Below are positions 9,791 to 20,460 of a stretch of DNA of 64,000 nt, in pieces. The translations under genes and the position numbers were made by a program. Source of the DNA: Takashimella koratensis (taxonomy: Eukaryota > Basidiomycota > Tremellomycetes > Trichosporonales > Tetragoniomycetaceae); contig BCKT01000014.1 in the NCBI GenBank assembly GCA_003116875.1, positions 442,149 through 506,148 of the forward strand, in the 5' to 3' direction. Numbering within the stretch: position 1 is the stretch's first letter; each line of letters opens with the position of its first letter. The notes under the pieces are model-generated. The model worked only from the letters and a program-made list of their open reading frames with translations, did not search any database and had not been told where the DNA came from.

Positions 9791-12700
9791 ATGCCACCCA
9801 CTCGCCATCCTCCATCTTCATCCTCATCCCCCGCGAGCCTTCCGCCCCGATTCACGGTCCCTCCCCTGCCCCCTCGAATTCACCGCCGCCTCTTGCTCAC
9901 GCGACACACGCACGGTCTCTTCGTCCGGCCCAAACTAAACGACTCGGTATCTACTCCTTCTGGAACCTCATTATCCCCCCTGCCCACACCATCGTCGACG
10001 GCGACACACTCCCCGGCGAGCTTGAGCAGTGGACTGGGAGCAGGAGCCGATTCAGGCGGGTCCGTGCTTGTACGCTGGGGCGTGAGGGGGAAAGTAGAGG
10101 CATGGCAGGACGGTGCAACCATGGACGAGGGGGATGCAGCAGCTGTCCAGGTCGAGATCGGTGGGATCGTAGGCATTGTAAGGTTATGGGACGGTGAGTA
10201 TCGAGCTACCTTTCCTACAAAGGTGTGGACGCTCGCGAGGAATGTAGCTATGCTGGTCGCTGTGGGTTGCTGATTTTGGCTAGCCGCATACCTGCTCGTC
10301 TTCCTACCATCGACGAAACCCCCATCAACGTTGTTCTCAAATCACATCGACCCTTTCCGCGCCGAGCTCAGCCGAGAGGCTGGGCCTAGCGCGCACGAGG
10401 TGCACACCCTTGCCGATGTTCACCCTGTTCCTCTCGTTCCCGAGCTCGCGCAGGCGGCGTTGAAACGGCTCGCAGCTATCCAGGTATGCACTGAGCACGG
10501 TCTCATCATGAGGTTACATACTGACAATCTGCTCCTTGTTGGCTCGGGATACAGGCAAAGCGCGCGCCCAAACGAGTCATCCATCATACTGCCTCTAAGA
10601 CGCGATTGAACCTAAAGTGGAGCTTGCCGTGGAGTGGAACCGACTCCTCTTCTGTCTCTGCGGACGAGCGCCGGGTGCTAGAGCTGTCCAGCGACGAGGA
10701 AGACGATCCGAGCGATGAGGGAGAGGATAGCGAGGAAGAGGTAGGGAACGAGACGCTCAAGGCTCCGCCTCAGGTGGAAGCTGCCCGCGCTAGCCAAGAC
10801 TCTGCGAGGTTGGGCGAAGGAGACCAGCCACCGACGTTGTTGGTCAACGACAGCCCGAAGGAGAAGAACAAGAAGAGGTTCAGTGCGGGCTGGACCAAGT
10901 TCATGCCAAAGATGGGTAGACAAGTTAACCCTGGTCCGGCGGTTGTCAGCAGTGGAGACGAACAATCGACCATGGTGCCCCTTGCTGCTTCGTCGATTGA
11001 GCAAATCCGAGAAGCCGAGCGTGCATCTCTCTTCCCGCCCAACGACGACGGAGACGACGACAACGCCTCTTCCACGTCTGACTCCCGCGCCGAACCCGCT
11101 CAAACACGCGATACCTCGCCCGACCCTGCCAACTCCGCTGCCGCGTTCGTGGGGACCGCCCCGCAACGACGCGAGCTTGAAACCAAGATTCTGCGCCAAA
11201 TCACACGCGAGTTCAGCTCGGGCGGGTTCTTCTACAGTTTCGATTTCGACCTCACACATTCGTTGCAGCATAAGCGACGGATCTTGACGTCCCGAACCGC
11301 CTCGGGACCTTTGCTCGATGGTCTCCTGGGAAAGAAGGGGGACAAGGACAACAAGGACAAGCCGTTCTTCCCTCCCACGCCCGGGAAAGAGCAGGAGAAG
11401 GACGGCAGGGATAAATCGGCCGAGCCGTCCTCACTCGGCGCGGCTTTCGAGCACCACACCGGTGGAGACGACTTTGTCGAGCCTGATATCCAAGTTCCGC
11501 TATGGCGACGCGTGGATCGCCGATTCTTCTGGAACGAAGCGTTGATGCGAGATTTCATCGACCTCGGGCTACACGCGTTCGTCTTGCCGCAGATGCAAGG
11601 TTGGGTGCAGTCGTCGACGTTCACAGTACCCGTCCCGCCCAACCCGCTCGAGCCCGACGTATCCCTCGGAGCGGTCCCAATCGACCTGGTTGTCATCTCG
11701 CGCCGAAGTAGAGATCGGGCAGGGCTCAGATATCAGCGTCGAGGGATCGATGATGAGGGTCATGTCGCTAACATGTGTGAGACGGAGATGATCGTTCGAG
11801 CAAAGGTGAGTGTAACAAGACTGGCTTGAGGAACGGCAGCGGATGCTGATGGACGCCAGGTGGAGGGGAAGACGAGCTTGTTCAGCTTTGTTCAAGTCCG
11901 AGGCTCAATCCCGCTCAAGTGGTCCCAATCGCCTTACTCGATGAAACCGCCGCCAGTCCTAGACCAGCCAATCGAGCAATCCTACTCAATCGCCAACTTG
12001 CATTTTGATGACCTCGTCACAAAGTACGGTCCTATTTCGATCATCAACTTGTCTGAGCAGACAGGGAAAGAGGCCGTCGTGACGAATGGCTACAAGACGC
12101 TCGTTGATTCGCTCAGCCGGACTGATGTCAAGTGAGTTTGGCACTATCTCTATGAGTGAGGCTGACAACGACCCCGATGGCAGGTATCGCGGCTTTGACT
12201 TTCACGCAAAGTGTCATGGGATGAAATGGGAAAACATTTCAGAACTCGTCAACGAGCTTGATTTTGGCTCCATGGGGTATCTGTGGACGCTTCAGGGTGA
12301 TGTGATCAGAGAGCAGACTGGGTCGTTCCGGACAAAGTAGGTATTTTGTGATGGGAAGATTAGGGAGTTGTCTAGACTGACACTCGGTCCCAGCTGCATC
12401 GACTGCCTGGACAGGACCAACGTTGTCCAGTCCGCGTTGGCAAGGCACGTCCTTGGCGCCATGCTTACGCAGCTTGGCCTCGTCGCTGATCCCGCTACAT
12501 CCGATGTTGAATCAGTCTTCAACGACGGTGAGTACTGCCTCCAGCTGAGGGGAATGTTGTGACACCGAACCTGACTAACTGGGCTACCAGTGTGGGCAAA
12601 CAACGGCGACATGTTGAGTTTCTGCTACGCGCACACGTCTGCGCTCAAGGGCGATTTCGTGCGAACGGGCAAGCGGGACTTTCAAGGAATGTTGCACGAT

Positions 12701-13869
12701 GGGGTCAGCTCAATCAGTCGCATGTTCTACGGCGCCGTATCCGATTTCTTCGCCCAAGCAGTCATCTCATTCTTTCTCGGTCAACGCAACTTGGGCGTTT
12801 TCAGCGAGTTCCTTGAGACATTACAGAGTCAGGACGCGTCGGCGCTTATCAAGCTCTCTCGTGTTCGTGCTGCCGCTAGTAAGTGCAGATGCTGTCTGAT
12901 GTATACGATCAAGAAACCTGACGAACCCAGTCGAGACGAGCTCGGCGCGAGTGCTGAGTGATGGGGAACAGCGAATCGCAGGGTGGACGCTGTTGTCCCC
13001 GGAACAAAGGAATGTCAAGCTCAGCCCCAAGCTCGAAGAAAAAGTGCTACTCTTGGTAAGTGATTGCGAGATTCTGAGCAAGCAGTTCACAAATTTACGC
13101 TCTGTTATAGACCAAAGCGGCAGTGTACGTTGTCTCATTCAACTACTCCCTTGAAAAAGTCATTGGTTTCACTCGTATCCCTCTGGCTTCAATCACGTCG
13201 GTGGAGAAGGGCGCATACATTCTATCTCCTCTTCAAGAAGCAGGTCGAGATCCGGCTGAGGTGAGTTCTTCGGCAATATGCATCGCTAACAATCTCAGAA
13301 CGCTGGCTTCCTCGTCCGATTCTCACCGGCCAACGAATCTACCCGGTACAGCACGTACTCTATCCGAAACAAATCCCCCATGTCACCTACCAAACCTCGA
13401 GTAGTCTCTCCTCGCTCCTTGAAACGCTCCCCTTCATCCACGACCTCCCCTACCAAGGCCACCCCAGCTACACCCGACACTCCTCCTGCCCACGTCGCAT
13501 TCGCTACCGTCGATCCTACCGCCTCCGAATTTTTTGCATTCAAAGCCCTCTCCCGCGAATTCATCTCACGAGGAGCATCGACAATGACAGTAGTTGATGA
13601 CGACTATGGAGATGACCTTGACATCGACGCAGATGCGGGCGAGACGTGCCGAGCTACAGTGGAGAGGATTGTGAAGAGGATCAAGGAAGCGTGTAGCAAG
13701 TTTACACCGACAGATGAGGAGTTTGTGATAGATAAAGATGTGGTCAGGTGAGTCATGGCTAAAGACGGGGGTATCAGCTGACGTCGGTGGTAGCCTGGCG
13801 GACGCGCAGAGCCAGACATCGATTCTTGCGAGGATGGACTATGCCGTCAAGCGTTTCTTGTGGCTGTAG
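9791..13869 (+). CDS. SAC-domain phosphoinositide phosphatase with hSac2-like region (Sac2/INPP5F type)
   Basis: Eleven exons: 9791-10193, 10284-10483, 10555-11805, 11860-12131, 12184-12336, 12394-12527, 12591-12878, 12931-13055, 13111-13260, 13299-13747, 13794-13869; 1166 codons. The SAC domain includes FYSFDFDLTHSLQHKRR, LWRRVDRRFFWNE and SFVQVRGSIPLKWSQ. The catalytic CX5R(T) loop CIDCLDRTNVVQ lies near residues 761-772, just after an intron. An acidic, Ser-rich insertion (SSDEEDDPSDEGEDSEEE) interrupts the N-terminal half of the SAC domain. Downstream of the catalytic loop are YAHTSALKGDF and a C-terminal region that resembles the hSac2 module of INPP5F-type enzymes, which remove the 4-phosphate from PI4P on endosomes. 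Its size and C-terminus separate it from yeast Sac1 and Fig4. The tail near 13380-13560 is Ser/Pro-rich. Confidence 0.9.
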
Positions 13870-14013
13870 AGGAACAGCTGTATTCACGTGTGGTGTTTAT
13901 AATGACTGTCGTGATTTAACGAACTGAATATGCGGTAAAATCATACATGCATCTCTTTATTGACACCGCTCTCGGCCTACTATGAGAGCTCAGGACTCGT
14001 GACCAATGCTTGG

Positions 14014-15139
14014 CTATTTCTGGCTCTCTGCGAAGGGCTTGTAGACATTCTCCAGCCAGCCACGGAGGGTGGTGAACTCGGGGAAGAGCCGGTGACACTC
14101 TTCCGGGTTCGCGATGAAAGGGTGCTGCTCGAGAGCCTTGGGTACATCAGATCGGTTCTCTTCTACCCACCACTGTTTGACTCACCTTGAACATCACTTG
14201 AATAAACTTGGGAATCTCAGCTGTCGGTTGGCCAATCTCCTTCCCCATAACCTCTCTGTAGGTCTGAGCGATCTGAGCTGGGTTCGCCGCCTCACACGCG
14301 AGGTTAATCTCCTTCCCTGCAGACTCGTCGGGGTTGGCAAAGCACGCAGCTGCGGCGATCCCAATATCAGACGTAGAGATGAGCTTGTGGACGTAGGTCT
14401 CAGGCCAGAGCTGGGTGAATTCAAGCATGTTGGGCCAGAGGAAATTTTCCAGAAAGCTTGCCGGGCCGAGGTAGGTGGATTTCAGGGGGAGAGTACGAGA
14501 GTACGCCCACAGGTCACGCTTCGTCTCGTACCTGGCAGGGTGAGCGAGTGGGCGCGGTAACCAAGGTTGGTGAAGACATGAAGCGGCAGGGACTTACGAG
14601 AGCAGACCAGTGTCTGAAACACCGGAGAGGTCAACGCCAGAGTAGACGACATACTTGAGGCCGTGCTGGACCGCAGAGTCGAGGACGGCTTTGCCTAACT
14701 TCATTAGCAAGCCTCCTTGCCCACCGGCCTCTCGACCCCGCTCCTCTCCTCCGCCCGCAGCTTTCTGCTGTATACACGGGAGAGCCAAGGACTCACCCTT
14801 CTGGACCTCATCGGCGTCAAGTGAATGCTGCATCAAGAACAAGCCATCCACTCTGTGCTCGGCGAGCAGCTGGGGCAGGGTGGCAATGTCGCCCTTGACG
14901 GGTTGCACGCGGCTGTCCATGCCAGCCAGCGCGATCGAAGCCTTGGACTCGGTGTCACGAGTAAGAGCGAGGATCGTAGAGACCGAAGCTTGCTTCAGGA
15001 GCTCCTGAGATCTGGTCAGTGGCGAGTTTTTTTGCTAAGTCGAAGAGAAGCTGAGGAGGGAGTTGCGCACGCGGACAGTTGCACCACCTTGCTGGCCCGT
15101 GGCACCAGTAACGAGAATAGTATTTAGGGCTGCAGACAT
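14014..15139 (-). CDS. NmrA-like NAD(P)-binding protein, copy 1
   Basis: Exons 15071-15139, 14797-15004, 14598-14694, 14186-14531 and 14014-14136; 280 codons. The Rossmann start is TILVTGATGQQGGATVR (GxxGxxG), followed by ILALTRD and GLKYVVYSGVDLSG, then FLENFLWPNM, as in NmrA/HSCARG atypical short-chain dehydrogenases. The active-site Tyr-Lys of classical SDRs is not obvious, so it may act as a redox sensor or a reductase. It is the most divergent of the four neighbouring copies and the only one on the minus strand, pointing away from copy 2. A TATAAAAA element is 102-109 bp upstream of the ATG. Confidence 0.9.
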
Positions 15140-15240
15140 GTCTGAAGTTGATGATCGGTCGGAAGAGTGTTATTGGTTCAAAGCTTTTAGCGCTGATCAA
15201 AGAGAGATGGAAATAACGGTGGTCGGTATCATAGTCCAGC

Positions 15241-15248
15241 TTTTTATA
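15241..15248 (-). promoter_or_regulatory. TATA box of NmrA copy 1
   Basis: TATAAAAA on the minus strand, 102-109 bp upstream of the ATG at 15139. Confidence 0.65.
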
Positions 15249-15342
15249 CCAAAAAGTGCGCAATTTCCTCTAAAGTATCGGCCCCCATCTTGGAACGCTC
15301 TTCGTACCAGCAAGTCTGTCGCTGTAAACGTGTGGTGGTGAT

Positions 15343-15352
15343 CCCCGAGGTC
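15343..15352 (+). promoter_or_regulatory. Shared motif CCCCGAGGTC, site 1
   Basis: Perfect 10-mer between NmrA copies 1 and 2; also at 15459-15468 and, inverted, at 17386-17395, with a near match at 17552-17561. The inner CCGAGG has CCG/CGG-type triplets like zinc-cluster half-sites. Confidence 0.5.
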
Positions 15353-15458
15353 GACGTCAGAAACAGGGGGAACAAGAAATTCAGTTGACAAAAAGCTCGG
15401 GTGCCCTTTTCAGCCAAATAACTGTATGTCTAAGTAAGCAATCAGGAGGATCATGGAT

Positions 15459-15468
15459 CCCCGAGGTC
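15459..15468 (+). promoter_or_regulatory. Shared motif CCCCGAGGTC, site 2
   Basis: Second perfect copy in the same divergent promoter, 116 bp from the first, same orientation. Confidence 0.5.
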
Positions 15469-16046
15469 TCCTTTGGACTCTGGGTCGAGGATGTGGAGTA
15501 GTGTAGATCAACAGCTTCGGTGCGTCACGAGGTAGATGGTCATGGGAATCTGCAGTGAGGCATTTTCTGACCCCTTCGCTGTCCTGAAACTTCGGAGGTC
15601 GGGCTGATACTTCCAGAAGCCGAAATGACTAAACGACGTGTTGGGGGCTTACTTAGGGGCACAACGGCGGCCAGCTGGATGCTTGAGTAAGCGCTGGGAA
15701 TCCAGCTCAGGGACGAGGGGCAGATCAGGGCCAGATCCAGGGTCCAGCACGAGAACAGCTTCACCACGACCTTCGACCTCGAGCAAACCATCTGGAGCCA
15801 GCGAACGCATGCACGTCCTGGATTCTGCATGGCCGACATCTTCCCGATCCATACCTCTGCATCACACTAAAGGACTCGAGTCTCTCATTGCTTATGCAGA
15901 ATCTGACTCCTCGCCGACTACGATCAGTCAGACATGGCCCGTCGAGCGGTTTGATCCGTCGGAAAGGCTGTCGGACAGTGGCAGCGAAGCCCCAACGGAG
16001 CGTGTAGCATTGACAAGACTGAGTGAGACAGTAAGAATCAGCAAGG

Positions 16047-16054
16047 TATAAATA
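16047..16054 (+). promoter_or_regulatory. TATA box of NmrA copy 2
   Basis: TATAAATA, 81-88 bp before the ATG at 16135. Equivalent elements precede the other three copies. Confidence 0.65.
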
Positions 16055-16134
16055 CCTCGAGGAGGAATGAGGTGGAAGGGGTCTCACCAACTCAAGCATT
16101 CCTCTACGACCCATCATCCCTCTTCGCTTTCATC

Positions 16135-17323
16135 ATGGCTGCTCTTCGAACTGTGCTTGTCACCGGTGCCACCGGTAACCAAGGTGGCGCTACCCTTCGA
16201 GTAAGTTTGCCCCTTGATTCAGTGTCAACCTCTGTCCCACTTCACCTCACGTCTTGCATATACTCCTTCCCCCACGTGCTCTTCCGTACACAACTGACCG
16301 GCGCCCACCGCTCCTCCCGCGCTTTGCAGCACCTTGTCCGCCTCAACACCCCCGTGCCCCGATTCAGCATCCTCGCGCTGACCCGTAACGCGTCGTCGGA
16401 CAAAGCTCAAGCGCTCGCTGCCACCTCCCACCCCAACGTCACTATCCTCCAGGGAAACCTCGACAAGGCTGCCGACGTGCTCAAGGCGGCCGGGAAGGTC
16501 CACAGTATCTTCTATGTGACCGACCACGAGCTCGAGGGGACTGCACAGGGTAAGTAGGGGTTAAAGTTAGTCTGGTCAGTCGTGAAGTGGAGGCTGAAAG
16601 ACTATAGGGCTCGGGTTTGTCGATGCTGCCAAGGAGGCGGGGGTGGAACATTTTGTGTACTCTACTGTCGACCCGTGCGACACCGCCGAGGTCCCCAGCG
16701 AACGGTGAGTGATCGAGCGCTTGATTCCGCTCGGTTACGAAGCCATTTCGCGTGACCTTGAGTACCAAGACCTCGCTGACGGCCTTCTCGTCCAGTTTCG
16801 CCAACATGATCACCGTCGAGAAACACCTTCAGTCCAGCGGCATGACCTACACCATCGTCCAGCCCGCTGCGTTCATGGAGGACTTCCTCATGCCCATGTT
16901 CACCCAGTGGGCCGCCGGTTGCTACGACGACACCAAACAGCGCAAGTTTATCGCTGTCGACGATATCGGCCGAGCAGTCGCGACTATCATCGCCGAGCCG
17001 AGCCGCTTCGCCAACCAGGTTCTCAAAATCGCTGGGGACTCGCTCTTGGGTTCCGAGGTGTGGAGCGCGTTCAAGGATGTGACAGGATACGTCCCCGAGT
17101 CGTGGGACAGGCCCGAACTGCCTCCGTTCATCAAAGGACCATTTGACGTGAGAAAGCACTATGGTACCCGCCGCTTGGTCAGGTAAACGACTGAATGGTT
17201 GCTGACGTCAAACAGTTCTGGGAGACGCACGAGTATGCAGCCAGTCCCGAGCAAACGCGCCGTCTGTTCCCCGAGGTGGTCGACTTTAGGACCTGGCTCG
17301 CGACCAGCCCGCTGAAAAAATAG
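16135..17323 (+). CDS. NmrA-like NAD(P)-binding protein, copy 2
   Basis: Exons 16135-16200, 16330-16549, 16608-16704, 16796-17147 and 17216-17323; 280 codons. It begins MAALRTVLVTGATGNQGG, with the NADP-loop ILALTRNASSDKAQAL, then GKVHSIFYVTDHE, GVEHFVYSTVDPCD and YTIVQPAAFMEDFLMP. The C-terminal KFIAVDDIGRAVATII is the NmrA-type helix. It has the same intron 3 position and phase as copy 1 (before FANMITVEKHL), which copies 3 and 4 lack. A TATAAATA box sits 81-88 bp before the ATG. Role: probably an NADPH-binding reductase or sensor; no substrate can be named. Confidence 0.92.
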
Positions 17324-17385
17324 CGCAACTTGCTTTGCTTGAAATCATGTGAAAGAATGAAATGCATAGAGTCATTTATGAGCCT

Positions 17386-17395
17386 GACCTCGGGG
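17386..17395 (-). promoter_or_regulatory. Shared motif CCCCGAGGTC, site 3 (inverted)
   Basis: Reads GACCTCGGGG on the plus strand between NmrA copies 2 and 3. A 9/10 version follows at 17552. Confidence 0.5.
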
Positions 17396-17793
17396 CGGTG
17401 TGTGCTCGGCGAGAAAGAGAGGCTGTGGTTGTTGATCACGTCCGGTCAGCTTGCACAAGTCTGGGCGAAGGCCGGGTGGACTCTGGACTGGGTGTCAGGG
17501 TCCGAAGAATGCGGCATTTTTTGGGAGTCGGTTCTTTGTTAGAGCCGACCCGACCTCGGGCATTTTGGGTTGCGCTGTTTCAAGGTCAGCCGACACCCGA
17601 CCTGCAGCTAACTTCAGGCGCGTCTGAATTCGCCATAAATGACGCCGACGGACGAAACTCGCCTTTGAAAGTAAGATTGGTCGCCGACGGGGATGGTGAC
17701 AGCGAGCACGCGGTCCCCGGTACCCGCGACCTCGAGTGGAGGCTCGACGTCAAGACCGAATGGATAACCGAGCTCACCTGGTGTTGGTAAAGG

Positions 17794-17801
17794 TATAAAT
17801 A
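17794..17801 (+). promoter_or_regulatory. TATA box of NmrA copy 3
   Basis: TATAAATA, 118-125 bp before the ATG at 17919. Confidence 0.65.
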
Positions 17802-17918
17802 CGAGCGTCGAGGTGGCCTCGATCAAGTCTCCACCGGCCTCAACAACTCTCTCGCTCTCACTAGCTCCTAAGCACTGCAATCTCAACCTCTCCTGTAGAT
17901 ATTCCAAACCAACCAAAC

Positions 17919-18977
17919 ATGTCTGCTCTTCGCAACGTTCTCGTCTCCGGTGCCACGGGCAAGCAAGGCGGCGCAGCTGTTCGCGTGAGTCATTCGCCTC
18001 TTCACTCTCAATCCCTCATCTTCGCTTCACACTTGCTCAGGAGCTGACGCTCGACATTTGACGCTCGTAGCACCTTGTCAAGCTCAACTCGCCCACGCCC
18101 AAGTACAACATCCTCGGCCTCACCCGCGACGCTAGTGCGGACAAGGCCAAGGCGCTCGCCTCTGGCACTCCCAACGTCTCGGTCGTCCAGGGCGATTGGA
18201 ACAAGCCCTCCGAGCTCCTTAGCGGTCTCGGCAAGGTTCATGATGTCTTTTACGTCATCGACCACGGAGCCAACGACCCCTCCCAGGGTATGTTCTCGGC
18301 TCGCTTCTTTTAGATCCTCTTGCCTCCGAGCCTCCCTGCCAACCATACTAACTTGCTCACAGGCTTCGGCGTTGTCGACGCTGCCAAAGCCGCTGGCGTG
18401 GAGTTCTTCGTCCTCAGCACTGTCGACTGGTGTAACACCACTGAGCTCCCTTCGCCCCGCTTCTCCGTCATCCGCGAAGTTGAGGCGCACCTGAAGTCCA
18501 GCGGTCTCAAGTACGCTATCCTTCACCCATCGGGTTTCATGGAGAATACCCTCTGGCCCGCCTACCTTCAGTACATGGCGGCGACTTGGCACAATAATAT
18601 CAAGTACAAGCAGATTGCTGTCGACGATATCGGCTACGCGATCGCAACTGCCATTGACCAAGCCGACAAGTTCAACGGCAAGGATGTCAACCTCGCAGGG
18701 GACGCGTCAACCGCCGACGAAGTGTTTGCTGCGTTCAAGGAGGTGACGGGGTACGAGCCGGCCACCAAGGAGATGCCGGATATCCCGGCTCCCATGCAAG
18801 GCCCTTTCAAGGTGCGTTGCACCAGTGGCTAGCAGCAGGAGTGAGGATGAAGCGCTAACTTGAGAACAGTTCTGGAATGAGCACGAGTTTGCCGCCGATG
18901 TCGAGGAGAACCGCAAGCTCTTCCCCGGTATTCGTGACTTTAGGTCTTGGCTCGAGACCAGTCCGTTCAAGAAGTAA
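17919..18977 (+). CDS. NmrA-like NAD(P)-binding protein, copy 3
   Basis: Exons 17919-17984, 18071-18287, 18363-18811 and 18870-18977; 279 codons. It begins MSALRNVLVSGATGKQGG. Further blocks are VSVVQGDWNKP, GKVHDVFYVIDHG, EFFVLSTVDWCN, AILHPSGFMENTLWP and YLQYMAATWHNNIKYKQIAV, the last identical in copy 4. It is closest to copy 4 and probably arose with it by recent tandem duplication. Compared with copies 1 and 2 it has exactly lost the intron before the FSVIREVEAHL segment. The C-terminus FPGIRDFRSWLETSPFKK is shared with copy 4. Confidence 0.92.
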
Positions 18978-19339
18978 ATCCACTGTGTAGCCTTGTAGAG
19001 TGATGTACTGGTTTGGTATGATCTCTGACTGAAAAGAGGATCCGCGAAATGCGGCGTTCCAATGTTCCTGTGGTCGATCTCTGGATGACGGCATAACCTC
19101 AGCCACATTACCGGTCTCAACTGACCGTGGTCCAGTCAACCATTATCAAGCGTCGACGCCCAACGGCGTCAGCAACGGTTGCCGTTCGGTCCCGCCGTTA
19201 TGACCGAGATGGGCATGCACAGTGGGTACGATATAAGTAAGCCGCCCGGCGCAAAGCTTTTTCCCCATCTCCTCTCTTCGCCCCACCTAGAGCGCTCGTT
19301 TTCATTCGTACTTGACCCATTCTTGTTCCTCAACTCAAC
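18978..19339 (+). promoter_or_regulatory. Promoter of NmrA copy 4
   Basis: 362 bp with a TATAAGTA element at 19232-19239, about 100 bp before the ATG at 19340. The CCCCGAGGTC motif of the other intergenic regions was not found here. Confidence 0.5.
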
Positions 19340-20387
19340 ATGTCTGCCGCTCTCCGCAATGTCCTCGTTGGAGGCGCTACCGGCAAACAAGGCGGCGCGA
19401 CGGTTCGAGTACGTCATGCGTTTCGTTCCCACACTCCCTTCCTGGCACTGTAGAACTCAATACCTGGGGTCTCGCCTGGCTCACTCTTCCTCACTCAGCA
19501 CCTTGCCAAGCTCAACTCGTCCAAGCCCAAGTACAACATCCTCGCCGTCACGCGCGACCCAACCACCGACAAGGCGCAGGCCCTATCGTCTTCTCAAATG
19601 CCCAACGTCTCCGTCGTGCAAGGTGACTGGAACAAGCCCAACGACATCTTTGCTTCCCTCGGCAAAGTGCACAGTATCTTCTACATGATCGACCCGGCCA
19701 ACAACGACCCTGCCAATGGCAAGTCAATGCAGTCCTTCAAGAGAGCTCCTAGGCTTACGCTGACACCCCACACAGGCTTCAGTGTCGTCGACGCCGCCAA
19801 GGCCGCCGGTATCGAACACTTTGTGCTGTCGACTGCCGACTGGTGCGGCACCGACGAGCTGCCCAGTCCTCGATTTGCGATATTCCGTGAGATCGAAGCT
19901 CACCTCAGGACCAGTGGACTTCGCTATACCATCCTCCATCCTTCGGGGTTCATGGAGAACGCGCTTTGGCCTACGTATCTCCAGTACATGGCCGCGACTT
20001 GGCACAATAACATCAAGTATAAGCAGATTGCGGTAGATGATATTGGCTATGCCGCAGCGACGGTGATCGACCAGCCAGAGGCTTTTGAGGGCAAGGATAT
20101 CGACCTCGCCGGAGATGCTTCGACAGCTGATGAGGTATGGGCAACATTCAAAGAGGTCACTGGCTACGTTCCCCTGACGAAGGAGATGCCAACGGATATC
20201 CCGCCCCCTCTGCAGGGCCCGTTCAAAGTGAGTGTCCAGCCGCGCGCAAGATACCGGAGGGATGCTGATTGGGCGTCAGTTCTGGAACGAGCACGAGTTC
20301 GCCGCCGACGTCGAGGAAAACCGCAAGCTGTTCCCCGGTATTCGCGACTTCAAAACCTGGCTTGAGACCTCGCCGTTCAAGAAGTAG
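19340..20387 (+). CDS. NmrA-like NAD(P)-binding protein, copy 4
   Basis: Exons 19340-19408, 19499-19718, 19776-20227 and 20280-20387; 282 codons. It begins MSAALRNVLVGGATGKQGG, so Gly replaces the Thr/Ser before the GATG loop. Later blocks VSVVQGDWNKPND, EHFVLSTADWCG, TILHPSGFMENALWP and VDDIGYAAATVIDQ match copy 3 closely. The second intron uses a GC donor (GCAAGT at 19719); copy 3 has a normal GT at the same place, so this is a recent donor change. Its 3' end is only 73 bp from the nitrilase stop on the other strand. Confidence 0.92.
19719..19775 (+). other. GC-AG intron in NmrA copy 4
   Basis: The exon ends in AATG and the intron runs from GCAAGT to ACACAG. Position and phase equal the GT-AG intron of copy 3, and the joined frame reads into FSVVDAAKAAG. 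Confidence 0.85.
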
Positions 20388-20460
20388 CCAAGTGGTCTGT
20401 TGACAGTATCCCATTAATACACTATGTATCCTGATTTGGTTATTAAATCGACCACCTTTA

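Larger units (their letters stand above)
15140..16134. promoter_or_regulatory. Divergent promoter of NmrA copies 1 and 2
   Basis: Almost 1 kb between divergent ATGs. Elements seen: TATAAAAA on the minus strand at 15241-15248, TATAAATA on the plus strand at 16047-16054, and two perfect copies of CCCCGAGGTC at 15343-15352 and 15459-15468. The same 10-mer, inverted, appears between copies 2 and 3. Open frames in this stretch lack motifs and are not called. Confidence 0.6.
17324..17918 (+). promoter_or_regulatory. Intergenic/promoter before NmrA copy 3
   Basis: 595 bp. It contains GACCTCGGGG at 17386-17395 (reverse complement of the motif upstream of copies 1/2), a 9/10 match at 17552-17561, and a TATAAATA box at 17794-17801, about 118 bp before the ATG. 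Confidence 0.6.

Noticed and set aside
15638..16051. 137-codon plus-strand frame upstream of NmrA copy 2
   Set aside because: Opens with a TTG-type start, has no recognisable motif, and overlaps the promoter.
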